A DNA stretch of 64,000 bases from Pomacea canaliculata (Eukaryota; Mollusca; Gastropoda; Architaenioglossa; Ampullariidae). Below are positions 40,227 through 51,567 of this stretch, in pieces. Every line of letters begins with the position of its first letter. Position 1 is the stretch's first letter. The stretch covers positions 41,101,760 to 41,165,759 of the forward strand of contig NC_037592.1 in assembly GCF_003073045.1 (NCBI RefSeq), given 5' to 3'. The notes under the pieces were generated by a model that ran no database searches, had not been told where the DNA came from, and saw only the letters and a program-made list of their open reading frames with translations. A program made the translations under genes and the position numbers.

Positions 40227-40355
40227 GCTTCTTCTTCTTCTTCTTCTAGATAAAGAAAGCTAGAATGAGAGAGAGTAGAGATGAACAAGTAAACCAAAGT
40301 TTTACCTGAGCAAGGACAGGCCTAAAAGAACGTTCGTCATCCAATGACTGGTCAT
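34284..40355 (-). CDS. GABA-A-type Cys-loop receptor subunit (GRD/zeta-like)
   Basis: Nine minus-strand exons with consistent phases: 40306-40355, 38601-38695, 38187-38254, 37587-37816, 37279-37361, 36713-36853, 35695-35847, 35003-35192 (or ending at 35033), 34284-34578; about 434 residues. Exon 1 gives the signal peptide MTSHWMTNVLLGLSLLS. The mature part has NLTSLLNGLMWGYD, RSMGPISERDMIYSMDCYFR, WHPDTIFINGG, a Cys loop with exactly 13 residues between cysteines (exon 37279-37361), and FGYNNNDVIYEW. M1 (GYFLIQMYVPCCLLVVLSW), M2, M3 and M4 (FLFPVSFLALNILYWVAYL) follow, with a short M3-M4 loop. N-glycosylation sites include NLT, NKT, NVS and NAT. It is a plasma-membrane pentameric channel subunit. 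The M1-M2 linker is SDR rather than PAR and M2 6' is Met, as discussed in findings. GRD/zeta placement is inference. Confidence 0.92.
36150..36256 (-). mobile_element. tRNA-derived SINE head in a receptor intron
   Basis: On the minus strand GGTGTCCTGGTGGCGCTACG begins the head, GGTTAGCGTCTGTCACCAAT continues the A-box region, and GGGTTCAGATCTCG is a good B box. The B box is followed by TCGGACAAGTTG. Spacing fits a tRNA-derived promoter. Confidence 0.65.
38503..38600 (-). repeat. (GTGA)n/(ACTC)n microsatellite abutting a receptor splice donor
   Basis: About 98 bp of ACTC with CATT/CACG variants on the plus strand. Read on the gene strand it is GTGAGTGAGTGAG, starting exactly at the donor GT of exon 38601-38695, so the intron begins inside the repeat. 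Confidence 0.9.
39768..39990. repeat. Purine-rich G tract and T/G homopolymers
   Basis: 39770-39832 is almost pure A/G with many GGGG or GAGG steps on the plus strand. 39949-39988 is a T run turning into a run of about ten G then GGGTAGGG. Both could form H-DNA or G-quadruplex. They lie in the first intron of the receptor. Confidence 0.8.
40162..40247 (+). repeat. (ATC)n plus (CTT)n microsatellite
   Basis: Some 21 ATC units run directly into seven CTT units. It begins 58 bp downstream (gene sense) of the first receptor exon, in intron 1. Open frames of poly-Asp and poly-His across it are artefacts of the repeat. Confidence 0.95.
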
Positions 40356-43300
40356 CTGGTCGGCAGCGCGTGTCAAAAGGAAGTCGTCGTGAGGGAGAAA
40401 GGTCTCCTTTTGAATCCTGAATCCTGTGCAGAAAATGTACAGCAAAGTCCAAGATGCCAAAGTGGTGCTGTAAACTCACCCAGTCTTGCAATGGACCAGG
40501 CAATGCTCTAGTAGGACTACATGCGGGCCTCTTACATTTATACTTTTTTTGTCCTTTCATTTTTTTTTTTTTATTTTTTTTTTATGCTAGAATCCTTTCT
40601 CGAGCTTGTACGACTGTCTCTTGAAAAGACAGCGCTGACATTTTAAGAAGGAAAATTCGTCTGCGATGATGCCGAAGAAATAAATGGTTTGTCTAACAGT
40701 CTAGTCACAAAGTTTGTACACTTCACATGTTTACAGTAAAGAAAAGAAATATATTTCTGGGAAATTTTTCTGCCGAAAGAAATATCTTATTCTTGTCCAG
40801 GTCATGATTTTCTTTTTTACAGGGTGTGGGGCGTTTTGGTCATCACGTGGTCTTTGTATGCGCCTTAACTCTTTGATATGAAGTGAGCAGCTTTCTGTGA
40901 TCAAAAGATAATTTGTTTGGCCCCTAATATCTGATAGTTAATAATTAAATTATTAGTAAGTCACATTGCATAGGACTTCCTCTAATACCCGATGTTTAAC
41001 AATTGCAATCGCACCACAAGTATTCCTTGTGTACACTAACAGGTCATCAACAAGATGCACAATGAGAAAGAAAACAAATAAACAAAGTTCTAGTGTACAG
41101 TGATATTGTTTAAACAATCAGATCGACAGTTCATTTCCTTCTCCTTGTACATGTTGTAAGCCGGACAATGGTGTCATTCCTTGGGGAGCAATTAGCTGCT
41201 TATTTATCAGGTGATCTGTTATTTGTCAACATTTTCCGCTGTGTTGACTATCATCATATGTATAACTGCTATTAACAGCTGTTTGTTAATTAACTCCTGA
41301 AGTTCTTACCTGTCGCCTATTTACATCTCTATTTATCATGTATTTAATGTCATCATCAAGAAAGTGATCAGCTGAAATCTCTCCAGGGAAAGCTTTTGTG
41401 TACCACCAGGACTTAACAACGAGGCACTCCACCCTGTGATACACGGGTACAAAAGTCAGAGGTGGATGAAACGAGCGAAACTCGCTAAGAGCTCAGAATT
41501 TTTATACAAAAACAACAACAGGTTGCTCTTGAACATCCCTCTGATGCTCAGGTGAGCTGATGCTGTCGATTAAAATCAAAGAATAATAAGTAAACGCAAT
41601 GGCCACACTGTTTACGGCAAACAGATGAGTGTAAACACGAGACAAAATAATGACTGAATGGAAGCCTCATCGATGTTAATGGTTTTGACTGCTAGCTTCA
41701 TCTTGATGGCAGCATCAGTTTGAGGGGAAATGTGTATACACCAGAGCTGAAGCTATTTTAGTTCAATTCACGAAATAAGGGGAGGAAACATCCGGGCAAG
41801 CGGTCGTGGCATTATCATATGAGCAAACGATAAAGTCAGTTGTGATTTTCAGGTCATGTATATGCCAGGGTCCCAGACACTGGTCAGTGTCCAGTGTACA
41901 GTGTACACGTCATCAAACATCACCACCAGGAGAAGACCACCCGCAGGAACTAGTCGTCTGACCTCTGGCTTGTCCGACAGTGATGTTAGGGAGGGGGCAA
42001 CGGGTAGGAAGCTTTAGGAGAGGGGGTAATCCGGATACGATGTTTGTTTAAATATAACTCTAAACAACAAACTGTCAAGCTGTATTGAACTCTGAAGAGC
42101 ACTTCACAGAATATCAGAGAAGAGGAATAAACAAGGAAGAGAGACCTACCAGCTGGCAATGCCGCAGAAGAAATTGGGCGACGAGGGTGGTTGTCAGTGG
42201 CTGTGGTGTAGACCGCCCGCCATGAAGTCAGCGGCGAGGCCCTCGTCTATCGATCAGCATCCTCCACACGCGGCTGCTGCTGCTGCTGCCACCACTGGCA
42301 CCGCTCTCTCCATTCCATTATTCCCGTTCGCACCATTCAAAAAAAAAATTACTTTCCCATGTTTCTGAGACCTCGATGTCGGTACGGTTGTTATTATTTT
42401 TTGTAACGGGGACTAAGTGCAAGGAAGACACAGAATCAACAAGTACCAACATTTTGGCAATTACAGATGTTGCACCTCGTATTTTACTTTTTGTGTGTAA
42501 ACAAGTGTTTTCAGGCGATGACTAAAGTACATGTGGAGCTAAAGATCTTTGCTATCATCACAGTACACGCGATCACTGGTCTAGTCACGTGTTTGTAAAC
42601 TTGTTTATTCGGGCCGAGTGTTTGTAAACTTGTTATTTGGGGTTTATAAAACATGGGGCCTTATCCATGAAGCAAAGTCACATCAGTACCTGGACTACAA
42701 CCCTTACAAGCTTTCTATCCTAACAACCCCACTGTAGCCACAACTGTGGACAATACACACGACTGAAACCTCTAGGTATCGAATCTCCGAGGTCTGTAAC
42801 TGTTTCTAACAGCATGGACATTGCCACTTTTTTAACATCATCATATTGTTATTTTGAACTCGTCTCATAACAAGAACACAGAATGTGAACACCACTACCT
42901 CAGACACTTTCAAAAGATACAGGCGACATATTTATGAGTTATAGGGACGACCTCTAACCCTACAAGTCTAACCCTACAACCTGAGCTCAGAAGCTTTCAC
43001 ACTCAATATCAATGTTTTGTGTAAAGTGTGTCTAGTCCGGCGGATCTGTGATAAAATCGCTAGATATATCCACTAGATAAACAAACTCAGTATCAGCTGT
43101 TTCTATACCACATAAAGAGAGATCGTTATTATATTGTTTGTTTTCTATCTCACCATATTTTGAGACGAATCTAGCGAGTGATGTTTGAGGGAATTCAGAC
43201 TTCGTAGGTCTCCACACTTCATTATTTCGTTTCTGTTTTATCAGGTGAAGTCTACGAAGAAAAATAGAAAAATATCTGATCTTTTTATAATTTAATATTT

Positions 43301-43630
43301 CACAGTATTTTTAAACGCGCATTATACAAGCAGAATATATGGCACAACAAAATCAAAATCCCGATAATGTCATTTGATGACGTGGCGTTCTCTTATTAAA
43401 ACGACTAAATTATGTAGAGGACCCATAACTTCTTGGTTTTCTTTTTTCTTAGTGTGAAAAGAAAGTTTTTCTTTAAATGTTTCAACAAAAATAAAACTTG
43501 TTTTTCTATTGTTTTGGACAAATTAATTATCTGTCAGGATAGTTTCTGACGGTTAATGCCTCGCTATCCAGGTGTGAGCCTCCAAGTCAGGTGAGTTGTT
43601 AACAATTCTTACTTTCGGTTTCGCGGTTGT
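40356..43630. other. Intergenic, upstream of receptor (minus) and GIMAP gene 1 (plus)
   Basis: No exon recognised. A more GC-rich island with CTGCTGCTGCTG lies at 42150-42310. A 61-codon minus frame at 43032-43217 (WRPTKSEFPQTSLARF) looks protein-like but has no family I can name. Confidence 0.5.
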
Positions 43631-43636
43631 CTCCTT

Positions 43637-43647
43637 TGCGCATGCGT
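43637..43647. promoter_or_regulatory. NRF1-like palindrome, GIMAP gene 1 promoter
   Basis: TGCGCATGCGT ends 68 bp before the start codon at 43716. Sequence around it, CTCCTTTGCGCATGCG and then AATACCAGGAA, is shared with gene 2 (TATTCCTGGAA). It fits the NRF1 consensus YGCGCAYGCGCR with one terminal deviation. Confidence 0.65.
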
Positions 43648-43715
43648 GAATACCAGGAACCGTTGTAGTGATTATACAACCGCTAGTGTTACTTTGTGTG
43701 TATTCACAACAAATC

Positions 43716-46569
43716 ATGGCCGTGTCAAGTAAGTCTTTTACAATATTCTGTTTGTGCATTCAAATGTATTTTCAGTTTCCGAAGCTGCTTACATGATAAC
43801 TTTCTTGATCTTCATCTTGTTATCTCCTTATCAGGAAGCGGCATTTGTCTTTGATTACATGTGTACTCAGGCGATATGATCAGGGTAAAGACAGTCGATG
43901 GACTAGGATATCGGGCACGAGGCTGTATGTGCAGATGAAGTGAGGCAGTATTGATGATGAAGGGGATCGAACTCATACGAGGGTGTGAAGTACAAATGTC
44001 CGCCTCTCCGCGTCTAACCCTGGTTCTGGTCCTCCACAAATGTGTGGCCCTCTGGTAGAATTACTTTGATTTAGTGGCGACTTACCGATGAAACTGGATG
44101 AAACTGTCGTTGAAAAGCTCGATAACAGCGAGGGAAAACTCAGTAGGAAACGAGTTCACACCGCCAGGTGTGGTGTTGACACCAGGGGACACAATCCTAT
44201 TATATTATACTCACCTTGTAGGCAAGAAAAGCTTGGGGCGAGACATCTTAGTTCTAGTTTCTACACATGTGTGATGTAGGAGCTGCTTGAATGTTTTCTT
44301 GTGTGTTTTTATCTAAATTTTACTTAGTTTTAAGTCACTATAATTAATGAAATGATAGCAACAAACACAGAATTTAAATTTGACATTAAATTTCAAAAAA
44401 GAAAGTTCAACGAATAAACTCATCATCTTGTTAATGCGATTTGTGTTATTTGCAGATGAACATTATCGTATCATCCTCCTGGGAAAGTGTGGAAGTGGAA
44501 AAAGCTCCACGGGTAACAGCCTCCTCGGGGAAGACAACTTTCAGACAGCATCAGGTGTGGGGGGTGTGACGATGGAGCTGCAGCGATCCGTGGCGGTGCA
44601 AAAGGAACGAAAGGAAGGACAAAGACGAACAATTGAGGTAACACACTGACTATAACATATATTCACGGGTCTCTATTTACTTTCTGACACCAGTTAACTC
44701 TGTACACCCATTCAAGTTCGCTAAAGAGCTTGCAAGTCGGTGTCCTCGTCTCATAACCTACCCGTCTCTTGAACCGGGTGTACGCGCACTGGGTGTGTAC
44801 TTATTGTGATTCAAACTTTACACAAGAGCGCCACCAAGGGTTCATTCAGCGTCGAGAGAGCTATTCCTCCCATATAGGACACCAGTTGGAAAAGAGCCAA
44901 TCAAATTCCACAAATGTTAATGATAAATAAATCATGCGTAGACAGGTTAAATGCGTTTTAACAGTAAAAGCTACGGTCAAACAGTGCACCGCTCGGCGCC
45001 CCTCCCACTCATATGACCTTTGTTACCTGCGGAGTCTGGTTCCCAGTGCATAGACAGCGTGGCGAGCAGCTGGTGGTTTATGGTCACTAATATTTTCTAG
45101 GATGCTCCGATTTCTCGTAAATCACAAACTCCGTGTGAGCTTTCGTCATACTACACTCAAGCAGCTACCCACGCACATATTTGCAGTGTTGTCCATAGGA
45201 ATGGGAATCCCATGGGAATCCCATGGGAAACGTCCCATGGGATGGGATGGGATGGGACAGCACACATTTGTATTTCCCATGGTAGTCGATACTTGATATT
45301 GCAAAATAAATTTAGCTGTTTTTTCATTCATCAAGGATTTAAAAATCTTTCCCTCTGAATCATCTATTGTATGTTGAAGTAGCAGGAATTATAGAACAAA
45401 AGCCGAAAAATGGTTTTCAGTGTTGTCCATAGGATTGTTAATACCATGGTAATCCATGGGAAAACATCCCGTGGGATGGACGGGATGGGACAGGCATAAA
45501 TTGCCATGGGACGGGATGGGACGGGATAGAAAAATATGTCCCATGGACAACCCTGCATATTTGTGTATGCATATAATTATATGTGTGTGTGTGTGTGTCC
45601 TGATAAACTTTTCAAAATATGTCAGTATTGCTCATGCTATGAATAGACCTACTTATATTATTCGAGCAATCATGTTGCTATGGAAACAAAATGGCATCAA
45701 AAAGGTACAAGCAGCGCAAAGCACTTGGCGCAATGACAGTCAAAGAAGATTGGGTATTGTGTGTTCCAGTCTCGCCTAAAATTATTTTGGGGGTTGGTCA
45801 TCTGTAGCTTTTGTTTCCAAAGATACTCAGGTTCCTTTGCACTATTCCCAGTTTCCACTATTATGCGAAATCATGAAAATGTAAGCTCTTTTATCAGGAA
45901 AGTAATACAACCTAACGAGAACATAACCAACCTTTTTAACAAGTGTCTGAAAGGGATGCGGGAGAAAGAAATTAGTGTTTTACCCCCAGTCAGAAACTAT
46001 ATCATTATTTGCAGGTGACGGACACGCCAGGTTTCTCAGAGACCAAAGCAACAACCCAAGAAATGGTAACAACGGTGGTGAAGTCTGCGACCGTCTACCG
46101 ACCTGAGTTTATCACCTTTGTCTACGTCATGAAGTTTAACGGCTACACCCGACATGATTTTCTCATGTACAAGCGATTCCTGGAGACCTTCGGGCCAGAC
46201 ATGATTAGGTACACCATCACTCTGTTTACAGGAGGAGATTACTTAAAGAGGAAGAACCACAGAGACGAGCTGGAGAGGCTGATGGGTCAAGATTTCTTTC
46301 AGCTGTCCAGCAACTACATCGTGTTCGACAACACAGCCTCTCCGACAGACAAGAAAAACCAGACCTACCGCCTGCTGGATAAGATCAAAGATGTCCAGGC
46401 GGTGAATAGCAAGAAACCATTTACATTCGACATCCTAGAGAGGACCGATGAGTACTTAAGAAAGGCTATAAAGAGGAAAGTATCTGAGGTCGACAAAGAT
46501 GAGAAGGAAAAGAAACCCAAGAAGGCGAAAACCGATGTCGGAAAAGCGGTGAAAGTTGAAGTTATTTAG
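43716..46569 (+). CDS. GIMAP/AIG1 GTPase, gene 1
   Basis: Three exons: 43716-43728 (ATG plus three codons), 44456-44637 and 46015-46569, giving 249 residues. P-loop [12 protein letters not shown] at residues 14-25 (G1), GGVT with the G2 Thr, TDTPG at 67-71 (G3), conserved box FNGYTRHDFLMYKRF, LFTGGDYL (G4 position) and VFDNTAS (G5 position) are in family order. The C-terminal 45 residues are strongly basic (KEKKPKKAK) with no membrane span. Vertebrate GIMAPs are lymphocyte survival GTPases; mollusc members are linked to immune response, so the same is inferred here. The second intron carries a composite hAT element. AATAAA begins one base after the stop. Confidence 0.92.
43855..44040 (-). mobile_element. 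Possible tRNA-like SINE in intron 1 of GIMAP gene 1
   Basis: On the minus strand GGACCAGAACCAGGGTTAGA and then GAGTTCGATCCCCTTC give an A/B-box-like pair. CATATCGCxxGxGTACACA near its end recurs in the equivalent intron of gene 2 (49.14-49.34 kb), so it predates the duplication. Confidence 0.35.
45184..45555. mobile_element. Composite hAT-type MITE with TCCCATGGGA-rich core, 372 bp
   Basis: The left end CAGTGTTGTCCATAGGA and the right end, read inverted, CAGGGTTGTCCATGGGA form 17-bp imperfect TIRs. The flanks 45176-45183 and 45556-45563 are both CATATTTG, an exact 8-bp target duplication. A second copy of the left end starts at 45418, so the element contains an internal partial duplication or nested copy. 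The core has many ATGGGA/TCCCAT units, making hairpins. It lies in intron 2 of GIMAP gene 1. Confidence 0.9.
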
Positions 46570-46570
46570 G

Positions 46571-46576
46571 AATAAA
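46571..46576 (+). terminator. AATAAA directly after the GIMAP gene 1 stop
   Basis: AATAAA starts at 46571, one base past the TAG at 46567-46569. If used, the 3' UTR is only a few tens of bases; a later site is also possible. Confidence 0.4.
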
Positions 46577-48870
46577 CAGTTCACACATCATATAGAGCTT
46601 CTCTTACTCTTGACACACTCTTGCAGCATGCACAAAAAGACAAGAAGAAGAAAAGCTCGCAGTGAGACAGGAGAAATAAGGTTTCTCAGCTTCTATTTAT
46701 TGTGTTCATGACAGTAGTTCAGTGCATGGTTTACACATTATTACTTTTGTACTGTACTTTCTGTACACCTTACTACTTTCTGTATGGCATTTGTTTTAAC
46801 GATTCAAAAAGATCAGAGGGTGTTATTCCTCCATTTAATCATGACATATATATTTATATGTTTTACTAACAAGATGATTATGTATAACAACATCTTTACC
46901 TTGCACATTATCTGACGTATGTTTAGATTTGTTTTAATGTTTCTTTTTGGGGAATTTAATTTGTAGTTTGTTTTTAAATTGATTAATTGTTTTCATAACA
47001 CCTCCTTACTGTACAATTATTGTAGTCGTCAGAAAATTTTAACTAAAATTTCTGTTATGTGAAGTAATCACAATTATCATTGTCTATCGTGATGTCTTAT
47101 TGCAATCACTGAAACATTTTCTGTACTTAGACGATTTTACTTCAAAGGATTACACAGTCCACTAGTGACAATAGCAGCAAGAGCCACGAAAAGATAAATG
47201 TAAAAAGAAAAGGTAGAACCAACATTAAAACATAAGACCCATTGTCAGCAAGAAAATATTATTAGACTAACAGTTTGTGTCAGGCTGCCTTCAGTCCTCG
47301 TGTCCCAGGGCAAAATCGGAAACAAAGAAAAGCATCTAGTTCTTCGTTACTATGCCCAGACCCCACGGACACCACTTACTGTTTCTGTACCCCAGGGCAT
47401 CTTTGCCACCTCTTAATAACTACAACTCAAGGGTAAAACAAAACTTGTGGGGTCTGAACACCGTGGAGACGAGACCATTTTCCTTCACTTACCCTATATC
47501 CCCAGGGCAACTACTTACCCTCGCTTGATAACGGTGGCTCGGGGTTCGAACCGTGCCAGCTGGCTGCCAAACAAAGGTTATTGACACACAACAGTCAGTA
47601 GAAGTTCAAACGCAGTATTTCATTCACCTGAACTGCATGACATGTTATGTGAAATGTTATGTGATTACCTGTTCTGATGTATATCATCCCAGTTTGTTAC
47701 TTCCCTACACTCCCCTTTGTCTTCCCCCTTTGTTGTAGCTGTGGATCAGCTCACATTAGTCTTCTTGTACACTTCCCCATGTATGTTGTGTATCAAGCTG
47801 GTCGATTTTAAAAAAGTCAATAAGCAAGAACATTAAAAATGTTTAGTTTAGAAGAGTGATAAAAATGTTTCGAAAGCTTCAAAATAGTTTTAGCATGTGC
47901 GCGCGCGTGTGTGTGTGTGTTTGCTTGCGTGTGTGGTTTATTTACTACATTTGATACACAATCAACATAGAAAACATTTTTCTTTTCCATTCCTTAAATC
48001 TGACTCCAAGTGCAGGCTAACAGAATTCCAGAAAATAAACTTTCTGAAAGACATTCACATCCGCCTCGTACTGTACATTAGGACAATCCTTATTTTCAAG
48101 CAAAAGTAATTACATTCTTGCTGTAAATTTCGATATAATAAAAACTGAAAACTGGAATATTTTAGAATAAATATTTTACGATATCTTATAAAATTTATTA
48201 TATCATAATTATCTATAGCATATGATATCTTTACCGTCATCATTTTTCTCATTGCTCTTTCCTCTTAAAGCCACAAGCATTCTGTCCTTCAATCTTCAAT
48301 CTGCAGACAGAACATCACAAAATCAAATCGCGAGAACAGTAATAACACTGCACATTAAGATGTCCGTATGTGTGTGTGTATGTTATTACCAATGCCCGAA
48401 GTTTAGTCAGCTCCCTCATTGACCGGCCATTGCCCACTGTGGCTGAGAGGTTGAATTCTGTGTATGGGAAAAGTACTTCAGCCCATTCTTGTGGGTCCTG
48501 CAGCAAAGATGTCCATGCAATTTAAGTAATGAAGCAGACGAAGGGTACGGAGGAATACTCACTTGCAGGTCAGCAGCTCAAGTTAGTTTGCAAGTTCAAG
48601 GTGCGAAGATGTATAAAAATTCACATGCAAAATTCCCACCGACGAAAGTTGGAGATAATATGTAGCATCTGTATACCAGGTCCCAGTGATCCAAGAAGAG
48701 TTCTTGCAGTTGTCATGAACGTCGATGGAGCTTGCTACATACTATTTTGATTGTATGTGTGGTCGCGAACTCTACGCCACATCTGACCTCGATCGCTCTC
48801 AAAAAGCTGTCTAACCGGTCTTGCCTCGGTGGCCTAGGACACAACAAGAAAGTTCAGCCCACGGTTACCT
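46577..48870. other. Intergenic between GIMAP genes 1 and 2
   Basis: The first few hundred bases resemble the 3' flank of gene 2 (CTTCTATTTATTGTGTTCAT and CTACTCTTTGTGTTCAT). 47290-47570 holds three CCAGGGCA blocks and a GGGTTCGAACCG B-box-like word, probably a dispersed repeat. A CG/GT repeat lies at 47898-47925. An isolated exon-like frame is listed separately. Confidence 0.5.
48390..48497 (-). other. Isolated exon-like frame (36 codons), family unknown
   Basis: On the minus strand TTTGCTGCAG precedes and GTAATAAC follows an open 108-bp block in phase 0-0. It encodes DPQEWAEVLFPYTEFNLSA followed by TVGNGRSMRELTKLRAL. Composition and splice signals are those of a genuine exon. I do not recognise the family, and no partner exon was found within a few kb. 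Confidence 0.4.
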
Positions 48871-48874
48871 CCTT

Positions 48875-48885
48875 TGCGCATGCGC
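48875..48885. promoter_or_regulatory. NRF1-like palindrome, GIMAP gene 2 promoter
   Basis: TGCGCATGCGC, a perfect core, ends 85 bp before the start at 48971, with the shared leader CCTCCTT as in gene 1. Confidence 0.7.
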
Positions 48886-48970
48886 GTATTCCTGGAATCC
48901 TCGGCCGCCAGACGTAAACACTCCTGCGATCGTACAACTGATATTATTCTGCGTGTATTCAAAGCTAATC

Positions 48971-51567
48971 ATGAGCAAACCGTCAGGTAAGTCTTTTACA
49001 ATATTTTGTTTTTACATTCAAACAGATTTTCAGTCTCCGAATTTGTTTCGCTGTTAGCAGCTTATAACACTTAGGTTTCATAGAAAACTTTGTCTTTTTT
49101 TTTCAAACTTTAATTTCGTACATCATGGCGCAAACCATACAGCCAGATGATGTATATCTATATTTGACTGGTTGTGTGTACGCGCGATATGACCGAGATG
49201 AAGACATGATGGGACATGATCTCGGGTATGAGGAGGACGGTCTAGAATGAGCAAGGTAGAGCTGGAGTTCAGGGTGCTGCACCTCCATACTTCTCGACAT
49301 TTCCCGCCAGTCGGCACCGGGTCCTGTTCCTGGAAAAATCGGTGGTTCCCATTAATTCTAGTGCTTTGATTTAGTGGTGACTTGCTGAGGAAATTGGATG
49401 AAACTCTCCCAAACCATCGATGGGTGTGATAACAGTGAAGAATATTTATGACGAATGCACAGTGCAAAGTATTTTATTCAAAGGCAGTCTATTAATAGAT
49501 ACACCTTGTAACTATTGAGGAGATTCCATTTGCTACGACGAGACAGGAAGAAAAGTGTGAGGATATAAATTTTAGTTCTAGCCTCTAATCAAAATCGTCT
49601 ACACGATTTTCAAATATTTTTCGAACGGTTTAATGTGTCGTTTGGGAAACTTAACTCTGCAAAAATTTAAATAACCTATAAAAAAGCAAGTGTTAAATGC
49701 AGTAATTTCAAACTTACAGAGGAACATTTTCGTATCATCCTTCTGGGAAAACGTGGTAGTGGAAAAAGCGCCACAGGTAACACTCTTCTCGCGGCAGAGA
49801 AATTCCAGACAGACTCAGATGGGACAAAGGAGCTGAAGAGATCCGTGGTGGTGCGCGACGAACGAAAAGAAGGAAAAAAACTAATAATTGAGGTAACACG
49901 TGACAGTGATCGTAAAACAAATTACAGGTAAACTGCTGAGCCTCGTTTCGTGTGTTGGATTGTTGATTTCTTGTCTTTCAGTTTACTTTCAACTTTTCTT
50001 CCCCTTCTTATCTTTTGTCCTCCTCTCCCCCTACCTTCCCTCTCTCTATCTCGTTGGGGACACGCACACAGCCAGGTGTGTATTTTATGTATAAGATTCA
50101 ACACCCAGTTAGTATCAGTAGCTCACAGGCACTACCAAATGGATGCCAAGAGAGCTGTTTTTCATATAAAAGGCCCCAGTTAGAAAAGAACCAATCAAAG
50201 GCCCGAATTTTTCCCTGTGCACCCCGTTACAAGACCACTATTGCCCGCCTTTTGTGAGTATAGAAGTGTTACCCGCGCCATCTTGCTTCCAATGCGATGA
50301 CGTTTTGCACGACTGACAGACGATCACGTGTGCAGCCTGTAGTTCTAGGTCACTCGTGTTCTAGGCTGCTGCCATTTTTCGTAAAATATGACAGCCACTC
50401 AGCAGGGAATTTTTTCTGGCAAGCATTTGAAATGATGTCACGTTTAAATATACTTATGTAGGTCAAGCCACCAGACGTACGCATACATATTTAGGTATTT
50501 GTGTCTACAGAGATATATTCATACACACACTTTACGAACACTGTCAATGTTGCTCTTGCAATAAATAAGTTTAGTTAGAAATCGTTGTTTCGGTTTATGT
50601 GAATAATCATCAACGAGATACCAACAGACAGCGGCAAAGACCTTGCGATTGAAAAAAAGATCGGGTGTCGTGGGTTCCAATCTCGCCTAAGTACCTGTTT
50701 ACATCGCGGGTCATCTGTAGTGGTTCTTTTCCTGCCTGCCCCCCCCCCCCCCGCCTCTGTCCCCTTCCTGCAAATACTCAGGTTCCATTTTCATCTTCCC
50801 AGTATTGCCCGACTTCTCGGAAAAAAACTCCTTTTCCAGCGACGAAACGAAACGAAAATTAAAATGTCAACATAACCAACTCTTGGCTTCACAGAAGTCT
50901 ACAATAATGAAACTAAACACTAGAAAGAAGGACAAGACTTACAAACAATGTCCTATGTCTCGTGTTTAATGTCATCTCAACATACATAGACCTTCGACAA
51001 CTCATGTAACCTGCTTTTATTGTTTGCAATATTTGTGTTTAGGTAACGGACACACCAGGTTTCTCAGGGACCAAAGCAACAACCCAAGAAATGAAAACAA
51101 CTGTGGTGAAGTCTGTGATGGCCTACCGACCTGAGTTTTGCATCTTTGTCTACGTCATGAAGTTCAACGGCTACGAGAAAGAGGATTTTGAGATGTACAA
51201 GCGATTCCTGGACCTCTTTGAGCCAGAAATATCCCCATACACCATCCTTTTATTTACAGGGGGAGATTACTTAAGGGAAAGGGACTACGGCGAGGAACTG
51301 CAAAAACTGCTGGGTCAGAATTTCCCCGCGATCTCTGATAACTTTCTTGTTTTTGACAATAAAACTTCCATACTAAAGAGAAAGAAAAAACAAACAGATG
51401 AACTTTTGGATAAGATCAGAGATGCTATGGGAAAGACCAAAGAGAAACCGTTTCAATCTGACTTACTGAAAGAGGTCGACAAGGCAGTAAGACAGGCTGT
51501 GAAGAGGGGAGCGGGTAAGGTGAAAAAAGAAGGGAAAAAGATCAAAGTTGATAATGGGGAAAGTTGA
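48971..51567 (+). CDS. GIMAP/AIG1 GTPase, gene 2
   Basis: Exons 48971-48986 (MSKPS plus one base), 49720-49892 and 51043-51567, 237 residues. P-loop GKRGSGKSATGN at residues 15-26, G3 TDTPG at 65-69, conserved box FNGYEKEDFEMYKRF, LFTGGDYL and VFDNKTS are present. The G2 region is about three residues shorter than in gene 1 (SDGTKEL for SGVGGVTMEL). The tail is basic (KRGAGKVKKEGKKIKV). Exon order, intron phases, promoter and long noncoding stretches match gene 1, so it is a tandem duplicate. Expected role is as for gene 1. A run of about twelve C at 50741 lies in intron 2. Confidence 0.92.

Noticed and set aside
40088-40297. Minus-strand frame with a long poly-Asp stretch
   Set aside because: It is a translation of the (ATC)n microsatellite.
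42159-42368. Plus-strand frame and a CTG-repeat island; on the minus strand a possible receptor leader exon
   Set aside because: The exon at 40306-40355 gives a start codon, signal peptide and the right phase, and is the better first exon.
43032-43217. 61-codon minus-strand frame WRPTKSEFPQTSLARF...
   Set aside because: Protein-like wording, but no family recognised, no clear acceptor or partner exon; kept only as a note.
47290-47560. GGGTTCGAACCG as a tRNA gene B box
   Set aside because: No cloverleaf or A box at a tRNA distance was seen; more likely part of a dispersed repeat.
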